Of a stretch of 64,000 bases of DNA, positions 10,584 to 25,500 are shown one piece after another (the stretch's first letter is position 1; each line of letters opens with the position of its first letter). The DNA is from Oscarella lobularis. Its lineage: Eukaryota > Porifera > Homoscleromorpha > Homosclerophorida > Oscarellidae. The stretch spans positions 1,922,001 through 1,986,000 of the forward strand of contig NC_089192.1 in the NCBI RefSeq assembly GCF_947507565.1, read 5' to 3'. The notes beneath the pieces are model-generated. The model searched no databases and was not told where the DNA came from. It saw only the letters and a list, made by a program, of their open reading frames with translations. A program made the position numbers and the translations under genes.

Positions 10584-13500
10584 GCCAACGCTATCTTTAG
10601 TATTCCATGTGCGACAAACCTATACATGCAGACAATGCCTTATAGGATTCATGACGTGTCACTAGATCTGTAAGCAAACCTCAACGGATACAAAGCCACT
10701 AGTATAGTCAGTTGTTGAATTACCGCCACAGGAATTTTCTCTAGCAAGAAGCCACTTTCTGGACACTAGAAAGAGAGAAAAGAATAATTGGTCAAAAGCG
10801 CTCTAAACAAGACAATCATACTCGGATTCCAATAAATAATTTCCGGAGCATCATCTTCCCATTTAGTTGATGGGTCGAACTTTAGCAAAATATTGAAGGG
10901 TTCTATGACGTCATTTCTGGACAAAGGAGAGACGAAGAAGCTGGTTCCAAGCCAGCTCTTAATTCTTCAAAAAAAACGTCACAAATCGCGAAGAATACGT
11001 TGCTAGAGAAGGTACCTCTTTGTCAAGAGTCTAGAACATGATGATTTGGTTCTTTCTGGATCGAATATGTACCTAGGATATTCGACAACAGCCGAAGACC
11101 CGTACTCCGCATTCATATCTATTTTAGTGAGTCGCCCAACAGCCACAGAGCCGCCGTTTTGCAGGCCTAGTGTTCACACGTGATAGCTCTATGACAAAAC
11201 ATTTTTTAACCCAAAATCTTACGAATGTGAGACAGCCTCGCAGACGTGTAAACCACTGAACGAACATTGCCGTCGTCATCGCTTGATGGATTAATGTCGA
11301 TTGACTGATAGTCAGTGCTTCCTGTCAGTAAACTGTCTTGATTCCCTAAAAGAAAAGAAGTTGGCATTAGTGAGACATGGATTGATGCTACTCACGTAAC
11401 ACAAGAAGGCCCGACGAATGCACCTTCGACGGTTTGTGCGCTTTACTGTACGCGACCAAAGTGGTATAGACTACCCTTCCAGGTTCGATGTTCATGTAAG
11501 TAGTATTAGATGGAGTATCTTGTCCGTGAACAAAAGATCCAATATCTGAAAGGTTTTGCGCAGTAGCGTTGCCGCTGTGAAGCTGACCGTCTCTGAGAAC
11601 AACATAGGAGTCATTTTTTCCGTAACTGACGAGAACCTTTGGCAACACCTCCTCCCCGCCCGGGGCAAATCCAACAGACGCATCTGCACAAAGAACTTCA
11701 AAAAATCAAAGTAGCTTCAGAACAACTCACCAACTTCGCCAATTACGTCGTCATCTAAGTTGGCCCACGAAAAGCCTAAAACGTCGCTTTTTCGAGTCAC
11801 ACCATCCACAGACGATAAATTCAACTGAGGAAGGCTTTCTTTGTTGAGCATACCAATAGAAGCTTTCTCCAGGTTGGGAGGCTTGACGTCAATCGTTATG
11901 CCAGCGCCAGTCCAAGTGCTTTGAATTCCAGCACCGTTTTTCACATTCAGGATGAAGACATAAGTCTCTTGATGCTGCAGACTCAAATTACGAGCGACAG
12001 CCACTTTCTCAGACTCGGAAAGCGAGCCTTCAACTATCAAGTCGCCTGTAATGTTTTGTTTTCGAACGCTCCACATATATGCGACTATTGTGCTGACATC
12101 GTCTGTGCACTCCCAGAAAGCTGCGATCGCATTGTCCGTCCCTTGAAACAAGGATGGTTCGGTTAGCGACCACGAGGGATCAACTTGAAAAACGCCAAGG
12201 CAAGCCGGTGGCGTGACATCTACAACGACGCCGCTAGAACTTGCTGTCGTCGACAGCCCAGCTCCGTTGCGAAATACTAAGTGGAGATAATAAACTATAG
12301 GGTCTTCATTGTTGTGGCCGTTGCCGCTTCCGCTGTTGCTGCTGCTGCCGTCAAGAGTCAAATTAGATAAGGAGAAAGCAAAAGGTGATATTGGTGCCAT
12401 GTCGCAATTTTCGTCGCAGTCATATCTATCGCAAAGATGAACACACGGAGTGCACGGACGAGGAACAGGAAAGAAGGACGTGACATCGCAGGAAAATGTC
12501 GGCGACAATCCAACGCAAACGTCTATAGAGTGGACGTGACTTTCAAAATCGTAGAAAGGCTTTCCGTAATGACAGGGAAGAGCAACGGCAACGGGCATGC
12601 GAATGTTTCGGACAAAAGCGAAAGTCGCCGGCGGATCAAATGGATTGATTAGCGGTGGAACGAAGCCAAATCGAGTTCTCACGCCAAGCATGAAACGCGG
12701 CTGCATAGAGAGAGACGGTATGCCTGTCAGAATCCCGCGAAGCTCGCCGTCGACGTAAAAATCTGCAACTCGATCCAAATCAGCTTCGGTTTGCCGGACC
12801 GAGAATTTCAAACTGTATTCATGCGGTTCAACAGACGGATCAAAGTTGAGTTCGATCCAGCTAATTTTTGGACTGTTCCGATCTCGAGCGTAACGGCACC
12901 ATAAAGCCGCGTAAAACACGCTGTCGTTGAAAAGTGCATCACTGAAGATGTGAAAACCAAGACTGGGTGAAGACGTCGTAAATAACGCCTCGGCATCTAT
13001 GTTGACGGAACTTCTGTTTTGATCAGGCGCCTTCAATGGAATTTCTTCAATTGAACTGTTCCCAAAAGGATTACCTCGAAAAATTTCAATAACGTCGATC
13101 TGGGAGGAATCTCGAAAAGGATTTCGTAATTCAATGTCGCCAAGAGTTCCAGCGGAGCCGTCCCATAACACCGCCGAAGTAACTAATTTTTCTCCGCCGG
13201 CTGCAGCTATCGTGATGTCAATAGAAGAATCGTCTGATAAAACAATGTCTGTGTATAAACAGGAAGAGCGCAATTTTTTGTAGCCGCGATCGCGAACAAC
13301 TCCTATTCTCAGTCCGTCGCCAGTTGCAGTGACTTGTTTTGGGTCAAAGATATAGGAGCCGTAGGCATCGACGCCTTTAAGCTGATTGGGATCGAAATAT
13401 TTCCAATCAGAGAGCGACTGTTTGTCAGAAAAATTGTAGTAACGATCTGGGCAGCGGAGATCGTCTTGCTGGGTCGCTATAGATATCACGCCGCTCAGAG

Positions 13501-16500
13501 TGTCCAGTGATGACTGAAACACGCGATCGCGAAACCAATTCTTTCCATCGTTGACATTTCCCGAATGGGGTCCGGATGTATCAAGGAGGACAGGCCAAGA
13601 GGAAGAAATTGACCGCGACCCGGCTCCATTGATCGCTACAACCTTGACAAAATGTGGCTCGTTTGATTCAATATCCAAACCAGTAAACGCGTAGCTTGAT
13701 GAGTTTGAAACAGAGACGTAGTCTCGAACTAGAAGCAGGCTTTTATCAAACGTCTTCCTGCAAGTAGTGTCTTTAAACAAAGCAACAGCGTAAGAAGAAA
13801 TGCCGCTTTCGTCGTCAACAATTCGGCTCCAGTTAGCAAAAATGCTTGTTGGATCCGTCGTGTACGACACCTTGAGATTGTTTTCGTAGCCAACGGGAAC
13901 GGCAATCGACGTAGGAGGGGTGAGGTCTACCAGTATCGCATCAGAAACCACGCTGATGCATCTGAGAGCTACGTTGGTCGCTCTTACAGTCACGTAATAC
14001 TTTTGGTTGTGAAGCAGGGAAAGTTCTTTGGCCGTCGCTATGGTATGAAGACCGATGCGAGAAAAAGGCATAACATCAAAGTCTACCGTTCTATTCACAG
14101 CCCTGTCACTATCAAAGCCGTAATCAAGGACTGAATCAGGACAATCGATGGCGCTGGTGTTGGGGCGAAACGACGATATGGCCCATTCGTAAAAGAGGAG
14201 AGGAAGTTCCGACGAAAAGTCCTGCCAACTCGCAGTTAGAATCGCCGAATTGTTGCTAAACGGAACAGCTTCAACACGTCCTGGCAAAGGAGGCTCGCCA
14301 AGTCCGACGTAGATTCCATTCGATGTCGACTCGGCAGTGATTCCCGTTTTGCTCGTTGCCCGCACTGTGACGAAATACTGGTGATTTGGCGTTAAATCCA
14401 AGCCGGTGAACAGCATCGTGCGATTTAAACCCACTTCCGTAAAAGGAACTACGTTCTGACGAGTGAGTGGATCGCCGTCGTCTGTGCCTAGAGCAACTAT
14501 GTATAAATCAATTTGTTGACCAGGAAGCGAAGACGACACGTCGCCAAATGATTTCCAATTTGCTGCTAGTGTCGTGACAGACTCTTGGTAGCCTATGTCA
14601 ACGCCTTCTTCCGGACCGTCGTAGACGTGGCCGGGAACCGGTTCACTTGTATCGACGAGAACACCGTCGCTACGACCGTAAGCTGCCAATCCAACAACGT
14701 TTCGAGAACGTACAACCACGTAGTAGGATTCGCCACTCTTCAAGGCAAGATTGTCTTGCAGAGCCGACGTAGAAAGAAGCGAGATCTGACTAAAGGGTAA
14801 AATAACGTGTTGGTCGATGCGACGAATCGCCCACGAGAGACTGGCTGGAGGGCACGAGTCGTCGATAGTCCAACTAGCTGACAAAGTGTCAGACGACGAT
14901 TGATAGTTGACGTCGTCTTGAGCGAGACCATCCCTAACTACGATCTTCGGTGCAAAGCTGATATGAAGACCGTCTGATGTAGCCACTGATGACAGTCCAG
15001 CTTGATTGATAGCACGAACGGACGCGTAAATGGTCGATCCATGAGGCATGAACAAGCGGCGAATTGAGGTTGCCGTTAGAGATCCAACCGACGTAAACGG
15101 ATAAATGTCGCCTGAGCCGGACACGGTTCCAACTCCGACTTCGTACTTTGCAACAGACGATTGATCGTCAACAAAACTTTCCCACATGAGGTGAACTTCG
15201 CTTTCCGATTCCTGACATTTCACAACATCAGAAAAATTCGAAAACGGAACGATGGCACGATCTAATAAAAATCTGACTGTCCCTCGGACGGGCGGCGAGC
15301 TGTCTACAGTCAAAAATCTAGAAGCAGATTTTTTTAAGCCGGCTTTGTTGTGTGCTTCAAAAGTAACAACAAAAGACCCGTCGCCACGTTTTGCGGCGCC
15401 AAAGGGAATATCGACGCACGACTCCGTAGACACAACCGAAACCGGACCGCCGAATATCGCTGATCCGTGTGTGGCACCTATCATTAAAGTATATTTCTCG
15501 ATCAAACTTTCTACATCCAGAAACATTTCCCAACAGCAGCTAATGAAATCGGCGCTAGAAGGAACCGCAGGGGGACAGCGAAAGCTTCCGGAAAGAGGTG
15601 ATGTTGAATCAACGACAGTTCCTCGATCAAAAGCGAGCGAACGCAATCCAACGGAATCTTCGGCAGAAACGGAAAAGTAGACCGGCACTCCAGAAGACAC
15701 AGATTTTACTATTCCAGGTGGAGTCTCTGAATTCTTTGATGTCGTAGCGTTCACAGCGTCAGCAAAACGCGGAGCAGTGCCGGCCCACCAACGATAGTCA
15801 TTAATACCACTGTCTGAGTCGTTTCCGCGCCACGATTCCGCGACTAAGTCCGCTGCAACGACGTACCTTTCCCGGTCGCTCACAAACTCAATCGTTGGTT
15901 TTCGCGAGTCTATTACGATGCCATCGGACGTCGACGTTAAGTGATTGCCGCATTTTGTTTCAGCCTTTACCGTGCAGTAAACGACGTCGCCGCTGCTCAA
16001 ACTCAACGGGATCTGCGCTTTTCCGCTACCATTCGTATACATAACAATCCCTTCCGTAGTGAATGGTTGTATATCGGAAAGAGCCGGCTGGCGACCAATT
16101 GACCAAGTATAGCCAGCAATGCCGCCGCAGCGTTCGCTTTCAAAACCATTAAAATGAGTGGTGACGGCAAAGCCGTGACGCTGATAATCGGCGTCAGCTG
16201 ATTCAGACTCTCCGTCGAATGCGACGCCAGCGACGTCTGATTTTACAACTACAATTGGTTTGGACGTCAATGAAACCGATTCCAATTTAGCACCATTTTG
16301 AGCTTTGACGGTCAGGTAGTAAACCGGTGCTCCTGTCTTTGGATCAGTCAAGTTCAAGCCAAGATTGTTCAACAATCCGCTCGTCTGCGTGCCAAAGTTA
16401 CGCCAACCAAAAGTAACATCGTAACTGCCGGGTTGTGTGCCGACGGCAACAAGGTAGGAAGAAACGCCGCTTTCGCGATCACTAGCCAGCCAAGATGCAA

Positions 16501-19500
16501 TAATAGACGATTCACCGGCAGAGACAATACGACCGCTTTCGTCAAGTTCTTCGTCCTCCCTGGGATCAAGTTGACCGACGACCACCTAGAAAAATACCGT
16601 AACCGGTTATTACCGAAAAACGACGAGTACTTACATATCTCATGTAAGGTGCGGTTGTGTCAACGCGAAGAGGCTCGGTGTTATGAATTACGGATAGCCC
16701 TGCATTATTGATAGCCATCACTTTGACGGTATACCGAGCACCATTGGCAAGCTGGAGACCATTTCTGGAGAAAACGTTCAAGTCGCCATCGCTGCCTTGT
16801 TTGGCAAAATTGACCCAATCGCCAACAGCTGGATACGCGGTAAATGTCCTTCCGTATTTGAGTTCGTGAATAGCAACGCGGTATCCCTTGACGCCCGATT
16901 CCAAGTCTTGGTAAGACCAGACAGCAGTAATAGCATTGGACACGGACTGATAAAAGGGTTCGCCCTCAATAGAATTAAGATAGCGTAAGGCTAGCAACTC
17001 TGGCGGAGTAGTATCAATAAGATAGCCGTTCGTAGTTTGGCTCGTCTTTTTTCCAGCTCCGTTTATAGCGGTAATAATTGACCTAACACTGTCACCGTGT
17101 TGGAGATGAACGCTCAAATCGGCAAAGGCTTCCATGGCCGGACTGACGTCTGACTGAACAGCGTGCGGCTTCCCTGAAACGACCGTCTGGACATTGTATC
17201 CAGCCAGCGAAGATTCAGGGTCATAAAAACCGTTCCAATTCGAATAAGCAGCAGTTTCGTCCGAAGAGTAAACCCAGTCTACACCCTCGCTAGAGCCGTC
17301 TCGAACAGTGCCGGGATTGGGCGGTGTCCGGTCAACCAAAACTGAACGGAACAAGATATTTGTGATAGGACTTAAAAATTAAAAGGAAGATGCTAACCTC
17401 CATTAGACGATTTGGAAACTTTCAAAGGCTTGTGGGCGGCGTTAGATACTGTTACAGTTGAAAAGTAGGTGCTATTGTGCTGAAGTTTGGCAGAAAAGCA
17501 AACGCCTCTGTTTTTGTAATCCACAGCCGTTTTTGGAACCACGTCGTAGGCGCCCACTCGCCGGCCGACACCGACAAACGCAACTTGAGCGATTCCGCTG
17601 TCGCCGTCGTGAAAGTCGCCCCAGTTGATGCAGAACTGATTGCTACCCGGCATGAAAGCTGCATCAAAACCCGGAAGCGCGCCGTCAAAAACAAATCCAG
17701 CCACAGGCGGGGTGCGATCCAATATTAGAGGTTTGTCTACATGACTTGTCATTGTCCAGAACACTAAAGAGTGAATTGGAAAATCCAGGCGTTTTACAAG
17801 AAAGAGCCGTACGTACCGTTGTCTATAGCTCGGATTCGAATCCACGCTGGTATTCCGTCGGGGATGTGCACTTGTACTTGAAGCTGCGGTTCTGACTTGG
17901 TGTCGTGTCCGAAACGCGTCCACGGCTGCAGCGAATTGTCGTGTACCGTTTTTCCTATTGCAAAGTCGATTTCTCTGACGCCTGATCCAGAGTCACTAAA
18001 AAAGCAAAGCACATTTATATACAGAAGGCTTCGAAGGCTTGTACTACATTGGCATTTACGCAACTACTAATCTAGCACAGTGGCACAGCAGAAAAAAACT
18101 ACCAGCACTCCAGCTTGCGCGGACTTCCAACGTCCAAATCGAAAAAAAAGGATGCATCTTTACTCAAAAACATACCTGACATTGTAGTTGAGAGTGAGCA
18201 CAGAGGTCGTCTCGTTGTACTTCACGCCGTAAATGTCATGAATAATAGGAGCCTCAGTATCGACGGTGAGAGGAATACGATGCCCAACTGTTGTCACCAT
18301 AGATCCGCCCATGTCAACATTGTTGACAGCTTGAACCGTTATAAAATACTTTCCGTCTTCTAAATGAAGCTGTGCAATAGACGAAAACGTCCAGTGTCTT
18401 GAGTCGGGCAAATGAGCGTGAGGATCTGTAAAGTCTACGATGTCGTGTCCAAGAACGTTTCGTCCCACTGCCCACGAATAACCGGCAATGCCTGATTCCG
18501 CATCGTAAAACTCTTTGAAGTTGGCTAAATATGAAACGTAGAAAGTCTTGATAACCTATAGTAGGTAATTATAGAAAACCAAGCTTACCAGAGATAAAGT
18601 TGTTGTAGCGTGTGAAAACTTTGTCTTCGGAAGGATCGTGGCCGTTTTTGACTGCCACTGATCCTTCGCCGTCAATAATAATTCTTTAATTAATAAAACG
18701 AAAGCATGTCAATAATAACTAAGATAAAGAAGACATCTATCTCTACTGTAAGCAGACTCACCTGTGATTGGGCCAAGGAGTCACAGCTGCGCATGCACGC
18801 TGCACAACAGAAGCATTGCAGCCACTAGCAACTGTCACGTTGTACCGGGCATTCACGACAGCGTCGGTGAAAGGAGGGGTCAAATCAACGAGAGTACCCT
18901 TCGATGAAATCCGCTGCGTGTATCCCAAGACGTTCGAAACCTGCGCATTAATGACGTAAACGCTGCCGTGTTCCATTTCTAAATTTTCAAACTGCAGCCA
19001 AGCCGATTGGCCAACCCCGATTCGCTCAAAATTGTAGAACGACTGAAATATTTCCAATTGAGCATTGGGCCCTTGGATCGTACTTTGGATGCGACACTTT
19101 CCCGAGCTGTAGTCAAAGTCAAAAGAGATGCACAGTGCGTCCTGCCTCAAACAAAAAGAAGCGCACTGCAAGGGACCAAGGGTTGAAGCCTCGGCCACCG
19201 GAGTAGAAGAAAGAAACCCCATTCTAGGCCGAGAAAAGTGCTGCAAATCGTCGTCGGCTTCTTCGTTCGAAGACGTATTATTAACAAACGATAACTTCTT
19301 CCAGCGTACTGTATTCGCCGAGCCTTCTCCAAGTCCAACAGAAGCTAACCAGTCGGCATTAAGCGGAGAATCGTCATGAACAACGAAAAAAGCCGAAAGT
19401 AAATAGGGATTGCTTGAAACGTCGAAAGATTGTTCCAAACGACCGCTGGGCAATGTCGTGTCATACGTTCGTATGAAACACTGAGCCGTTGTTTCGAGTC

Positions 19501-22500
19501 CTTCGCTATTCTTTGCACTAACAGAAAAATACAATGGAAGTCCCGATGGAAGACTATCGGACGACACTAATCGAGGTCCGCCCATCCAAACATTATTCCT
19601 GACATCACGTCCGCCTGGGAACGTTCCAATGCTGTAATAGTATTTCACGTCGCTTTCGTCATCCGATGCGGCGACTTCAAGCTGAAATTGCGGATTGGTC
19701 GGAAGTAGGTTACTTAGCTGATCAACAAAACAGGGCACATCTGTAACAGAACGACGAGTGAAGTTGTTATAGGAAACTGCCGAAAATACGGGAGGAGAAG
19801 CGTCGTGCTCTATGTCATTAATGCTGAAAATTGTGGTCGTGATGGCCGGTGCTTGGTAGCTCCACAACGTGCTGCTGTACACGGTGATTGTAAAGGAGAA
19901 GCAAAAAAAGAAAAAACAAAATTTGATTCCAATTTCCACTTTAGCTACCATTGACAAAGACAGCGGTCGCAAGGCAACATCTAGTTTACCACTAAATAGA
20001 CACAGCAAATAGAACTCAACAAAACACGCAAGCCAATAATCATTTTCATACCTAACGTCAATTGGCAGCTTAGCAAAATGAATCGAAAGTTCAGAAGGAA
20101 ACGAAACGTCAATGATGTGCCCGGAAATTTCTAGTGAAGCATGAAAGATGAAGAACGAGAGAGTAGCTCCTCCATAAGCACTTAAGCCGGCTTTAGGCGT
20201 CACTCTAACCTAAAAGAAAAGGTTTCATTTAAAAGGCGCCGACGATCTTTCTCGGCGTATCTAACCGTTCCAGTCATTGAAAGTAAACAAGCTTCGAGTG
20301 TAACGGAGGTACCGTAGTAACCTCTCGCTCCAACGGCTTAATTTAATAAAAGAAAAATTACTACCTTAACACGGTCCGGCCTACAAAAAAAACTTACTAA
20401 ATGACATTCCCACTGGTCCAAGAGAAATTCCCATTGATTGGTGAAAGAAAGTCTTAGAAAAGGACTGCAAAACGTAATTTCCAGACTTGCAGATGTCTGT
20501 GGTTTTGGGGAACTCTTCCGAAAATACACCTCGCGAGAACGAGATGCCAGACTCAAGCTAAAAAAAGGTGAAAGAATTACATAAGATTCTCGCACATGGG
20601 ACATCTAAAGCGGAAAAAAATCCGCTTGTGAAAGGTTAAAATTATGCAAAGTTAGACGCCGGGGCAGCTTTGCATATTATGAAAAGTGCGCTGCATTCTA
20701 TTTAGGGCAAGCGACGTCTATTTCAGTGAGTAAAGAAAATTGCTCACTTGCTCTAACACGGCTCCGGAAGACTGATCTAAAATGGTAGTGACAACGCCCG
20801 GTACATCGTAGGCAGCCATTTTGCTTTGCACGTCGGCAATCGGCAAAGAATCAATATCTTCTGATTCGTCTTCAATGGTTTCCGTATAAACAGCAGGAGA
20901 AAAAGACGAACCAGGCGAAGGTGAGTACGAAATTGAACAAAAGCCAGCATCTAAAGGGAGGGTTATGCGCATGTCCGAAATAGAAAATATATAAGTGATC
21001 GCTCACCTCTCTTCTGCCTACACTCCGCTTCGCGAAAAAGAAACGCAGCTTTGTTAAAGATTGATATACGAGGCGAGCACACCTCGCCAGCACATGCCGT
21101 TACGCCAAAAGAAACAGAAACTGAGAGCAAGTTAACAGCGACATTCACCGACAATGTCACATTGTCCCCGATCCCGAAGACTGAAAAAGATACGTCTTTC
21201 TGATAACCTAAGGAAACAGAATTAAAAGATTGTCTATTTTCACTACGAGAAGTTATAAACATCTCAACTGCTAAATTAAATGTTAAAACCGATTGTTTAG
21301 AAGTTTGCCACAAAAATACGATAGAAAAATAACCGCGGGTGCAAATATAAGTAAGAAGCCCCGCCAACCTACCTTTCGACGCCGAGACGTTTTTCTTCCA
21401 GGACTGAAAAGATAGCTCAATAGTGCGACTGCATTTGTCGTAGAGAACGGCAGCGTTAATGTATTTGCGCCAATTGAGAAGTTCAAGCTTGGCGCAACAG
21501 CGAACTCCGAGACAATCGGGATCGACTCCGCAATAATGACCAGCTCCCGATGGAAAGGCTCTTCTTAACGACAAACAGGCTAAATAGCAGCACAAAAACT
21601 TAAACCAACGCCCATGCATACGTGAGCTAGATTGACTTTACCCGTGTCAGGAATATCACGAATTCGCTGCAGAAGACTACTGCGACTCCCCGACGCTAGA
21701 TGATTTTGTTTCTTAACTACAGACTGAAGTTTTTCGTCACTCATTGTTTCCGGAACCTGACAAGTCGAAAATGGACTCTTGATCCGATCTTTGAGAGTTC
21801 GAATTACGCCTTGAAAAGATCTCAAGTCATCAGTCATGTTCGCAGATTGAAGCCAATCCAAGAAATACTTGGTGGTAAACGTTCCAAACTGAACGCCGAG
21901 AAGGCTAGAAACAAAAGAAGCGCTTGAGAAATATCTACTATAGCAAAACGCAAAATCTAAATCCCAATCTTAGTCTAACTTTACACTGGTTGTGGCACGT
22001 ACCTTAATTAAGTCATGCAATATGTGGCGGCAATGACACTTACAACCTCGAAATAAAAATAAATCTTACTTTTCAAGTGTCTTTTGAACTGCGGAAGATT
22101 GGTTGGCTTCCAAGCCAAACTTTGACAAGACGGTGCCAAAATCGAACTTAAAATCACCCAGTCCAATAGCGTCCCAGTTGACTTTCGCCAAAAGTTTTAG
22201 CTTCGCTGCCAGTTTTTTGCTAACATCCTTTCCAGAAAAGTAGTCTTTAACCGTGTGAAACGTGTCCTTGATGAAGCTCTTTGTTCGATTGAAAAAACCT
22301 TGAAATTTCGACTTAAGCGTCTTCGCGGCTTTCTTTATGGTCTCGCCTAAGCCCTTAAAAGGATTTTCACCTCGCCGTATGGCGTTGAAAAAATTACGAG
22401 CTGCATCGGACACTTTACCAGAGGATATTGTGATGCCGAGGACGACGACAGAATATTCGTCGCACTCTTGAACCCACGAGACATTGGGCACAGTCAGGCT

Positions 22501-25500
22501 ATTGAGAAACGGGCCAGGGTCAATCGCTCTGCCTTTGGCATTTTTCACGACAACGTGTATGGAGTTGTAATCGCATTTTACGTCAACAGCCTTTCCAATA
22601 GGATCGCCGGCGGCAACGACTCGTTGCTCCGCCAAAGAATCGACGCCTTCCACATTGTCAACAACGACAGTCTTGTTCAAAAATCCTCCTTCAATTCCGA
22701 CAATCGTTACTCGATTAGGATCCGACTTGACGGCATTTCCCGTAATTGGAGCAACAATCTACACGTACACACACAATTCCAAGTAAAACAATTAGGGTTA
22801 CGTGCGATCTCACTTCGAAGTTTTTCGAAGCCAGAAGGTCAAGACCCTCTTCAAATTTTCCGCCTCCCGTCGATGGATAGATACCACATCCGCACTTTCC
22901 GCAAGGTTTTCTTGTTATTGGAAATTTCGGATCAAATTTCGGACCAAAAACTTGCAAGAGAAGAGATTTTCCGGCGTTGAAGCTAAAAACAACATAGGTC
23001 CATATATCCCTTCTTACAAACCAAGACCAACATGTACGTACTCGGTGCGAAAATTTGTGAACGCGTCTTTGACGGCGACAACAGCGTCCGAAAAGGCGTT
23101 GTACGCATTTACAAAAGGAAACGTTAGATTTCCAAGAGCGTCTATAGGATTAAAAACTCCTTCAAAAGTCTTCGTAACATTGTTCTCGATGAAACGTAAA
23201 AGAGTTTCCTATCGCGTTCCGGCGAAAGTTTAAACGGCAAGCTTGGTAGAAAATATAGTTTACCTGACTAAAGAAGTTACTTTCGTGCAGCTGCTTGACT
23301 TTATCATATCGCTGTCGAATGAGAAGTGCTGTGCTGTTTAGCGCTGCCACGGCTTCGTCCTTCAAGCGCTTCACTCCATCACGAACTTTGAGCCAAACGC
23401 GAGGAATTCCTATGCAACAGTAAACAGAAAAGCGAATAAATTGTAAGAACAATTAACACATCAAAATGCTAAAGAATAGGTGGAGCATAGGAACGACACA
23501 CTTAAAAGTAAATTCTAGCGCAGAATTTAGCAGTTTTTCTCTCTCTGCTCTAGCTAATGCGCATTCTACTTACCATCAGACAGATCTAAGGCGTCAAATA
23601 TCTTGTTCTTAGCCGCAAGAATAAGGGCAACTGAGCCTTCCAATCTAAAAACTCCAGCGTACAACAACGTCGACAAAATATACTTCAAAAAACCTTTGCT
23701 CAACTCTGGAAATATGTGATGTTGCTTGTACTGGAGACTGGAATAGATCTTCAACAAGAGACCCGATGAAATCAAAAGCTTCTCTTATAACTGCAGCAGT
23801 ATATGGCAAATCCATATTAATAACTCCAGACACGTCCTAAAACATCAGAAGTCACGCACCAATATGAATGATTTGATTACTAAAAGCTTAATTAGCATCA
23901 GCATTTATTTATAGATACATACATTAATTTATGGCAAATCTACACACTGATAAACAATAGTGTACTTAGCACAATCTTTACCTTATAGACGCTCAAGAAA
24001 TCGTTCAAAGATGTATCAGCGAAACTCTTCGCTTTATTGATGACTTCTTTGATAGGTTCGACGAAGGGAACGTCGAAAAATTCATTCACTTGCTTTTGAA
24101 TATTGCTAATGAGATGCTGCGAATTGATAAGAAGGCGAGGAATGTTGACAAGAATGCTCGTGAAATTTTGAAATATGTCTTCAAGGCAGCCATCGCATAC
24201 TATGCGTTCAAAAGCCCTAACAGCTTTTTGAACTTTTCCGGCCAGTCCGCTAGCAATGTTATCAAATATTCGAGCCAAATTCTGATACTTGCTGAAGTCA
24301 AAATACTGCAAAAGAAACGCAAGAAAGACTGATTACCGCAAGAGAGTCATTTCACAGAACTTGCTTTGAGAAAGTTGATGTCATATGTCACGTGGCCGTG
24401 ATAACAGGCCGATGCTTTCAGTACGTTGAAAGCCGTGTTTATTATTCCCAACTCGGCTCTTATCCATCCTTCGTCTCGCGCAAGAATTTCAAAATTAGTA
24501 ATTAGATTCTCTATTCGTTTCAAAAAATTTAGCTTAGCGAGCTGTCATACTAGAAGAAAAGCAGAGTCTAACCTGTTTTCAGTTCTATTTTGTTCTCGAG
24601 TTTCAAGCCAAACGAGGCGCCAATATTAGAATTTCCTAATGTCTTTTCCCAATCGACTTTAGGTAGAGCAAGCTCAAAGTTAAACTTTTTAAGAAAACTT
24701 TCCACGTCGCTTGCTAAATCCCGTCGATGTTTGAATCCTGTTTTCCGGGCAGCTCTGCGAAAGAATTAATTAATTAGGAAGCAATGCAAGGTAACTGCAA
24801 TCTGTCGCGTCTCTCAACATCAAATCGACAGTAGCACAACTTTGTCTTTGGGAAAGCTCAGGTAAACTCCGGTCTTAGTATAACATTAAAATACCAAATA
24901 TATTCCATACCTCTTCAGAATGTGCTCTGCAAGTGAAGCGTTGTTTCTCATGGGATGATAAGCATAGGCCTGAAAAGCAGTTTCCCAAACAGTCTCCTCT
25001 TCTTCTTCCAATATTGCATAAAGCAAGGCAGCAGCCGACTACAACCATGCACAAAGGCATTAGAAAATTTAACTTCGCGCCGAACAACGAACCTCGTTAC
25101 ATCTGTATTGTCCGAGAGCATGCGCCGCAGCCCTCCTCAAAATTGAAGGAACATCGCTGTCATTTAGACGCATAACAAGAAGTGGACGGGACGAGTCCAA
25201 CCCGACGTTCCCTATACTTTGAATCAAAACCATTTCTTTGTAGTGATCGTCATGCCACTCTTCTTGAAAGAGAGTCTCGTCATCGTCCAAGAATCTCGTA
25301 ACTCGTCTAGATGTCTTGTGAGAGTCTAAGAAAGATAAAGGCACTCAACTCATGCCTGTCAGTCTTTCTAAAACGAGAAACATACCTTCAAGTCTACTTT
25401 CTAATTCTCTCGCAATGTTTTCAGACAACGTTTGGTTTCTAGACCTAACAGCTCTTCCCAGTGCACCCAGAAGAAGAAGAGATCGTTGGTGAAGATCTGG

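Noticed and set aside
15252-15680. Plus-strand 142-codon open frame inside the FN3 exon
   Set aside because: It is antisense to a strongly supported coding exon with clear repeat motifs; no recognisable domain of its own.
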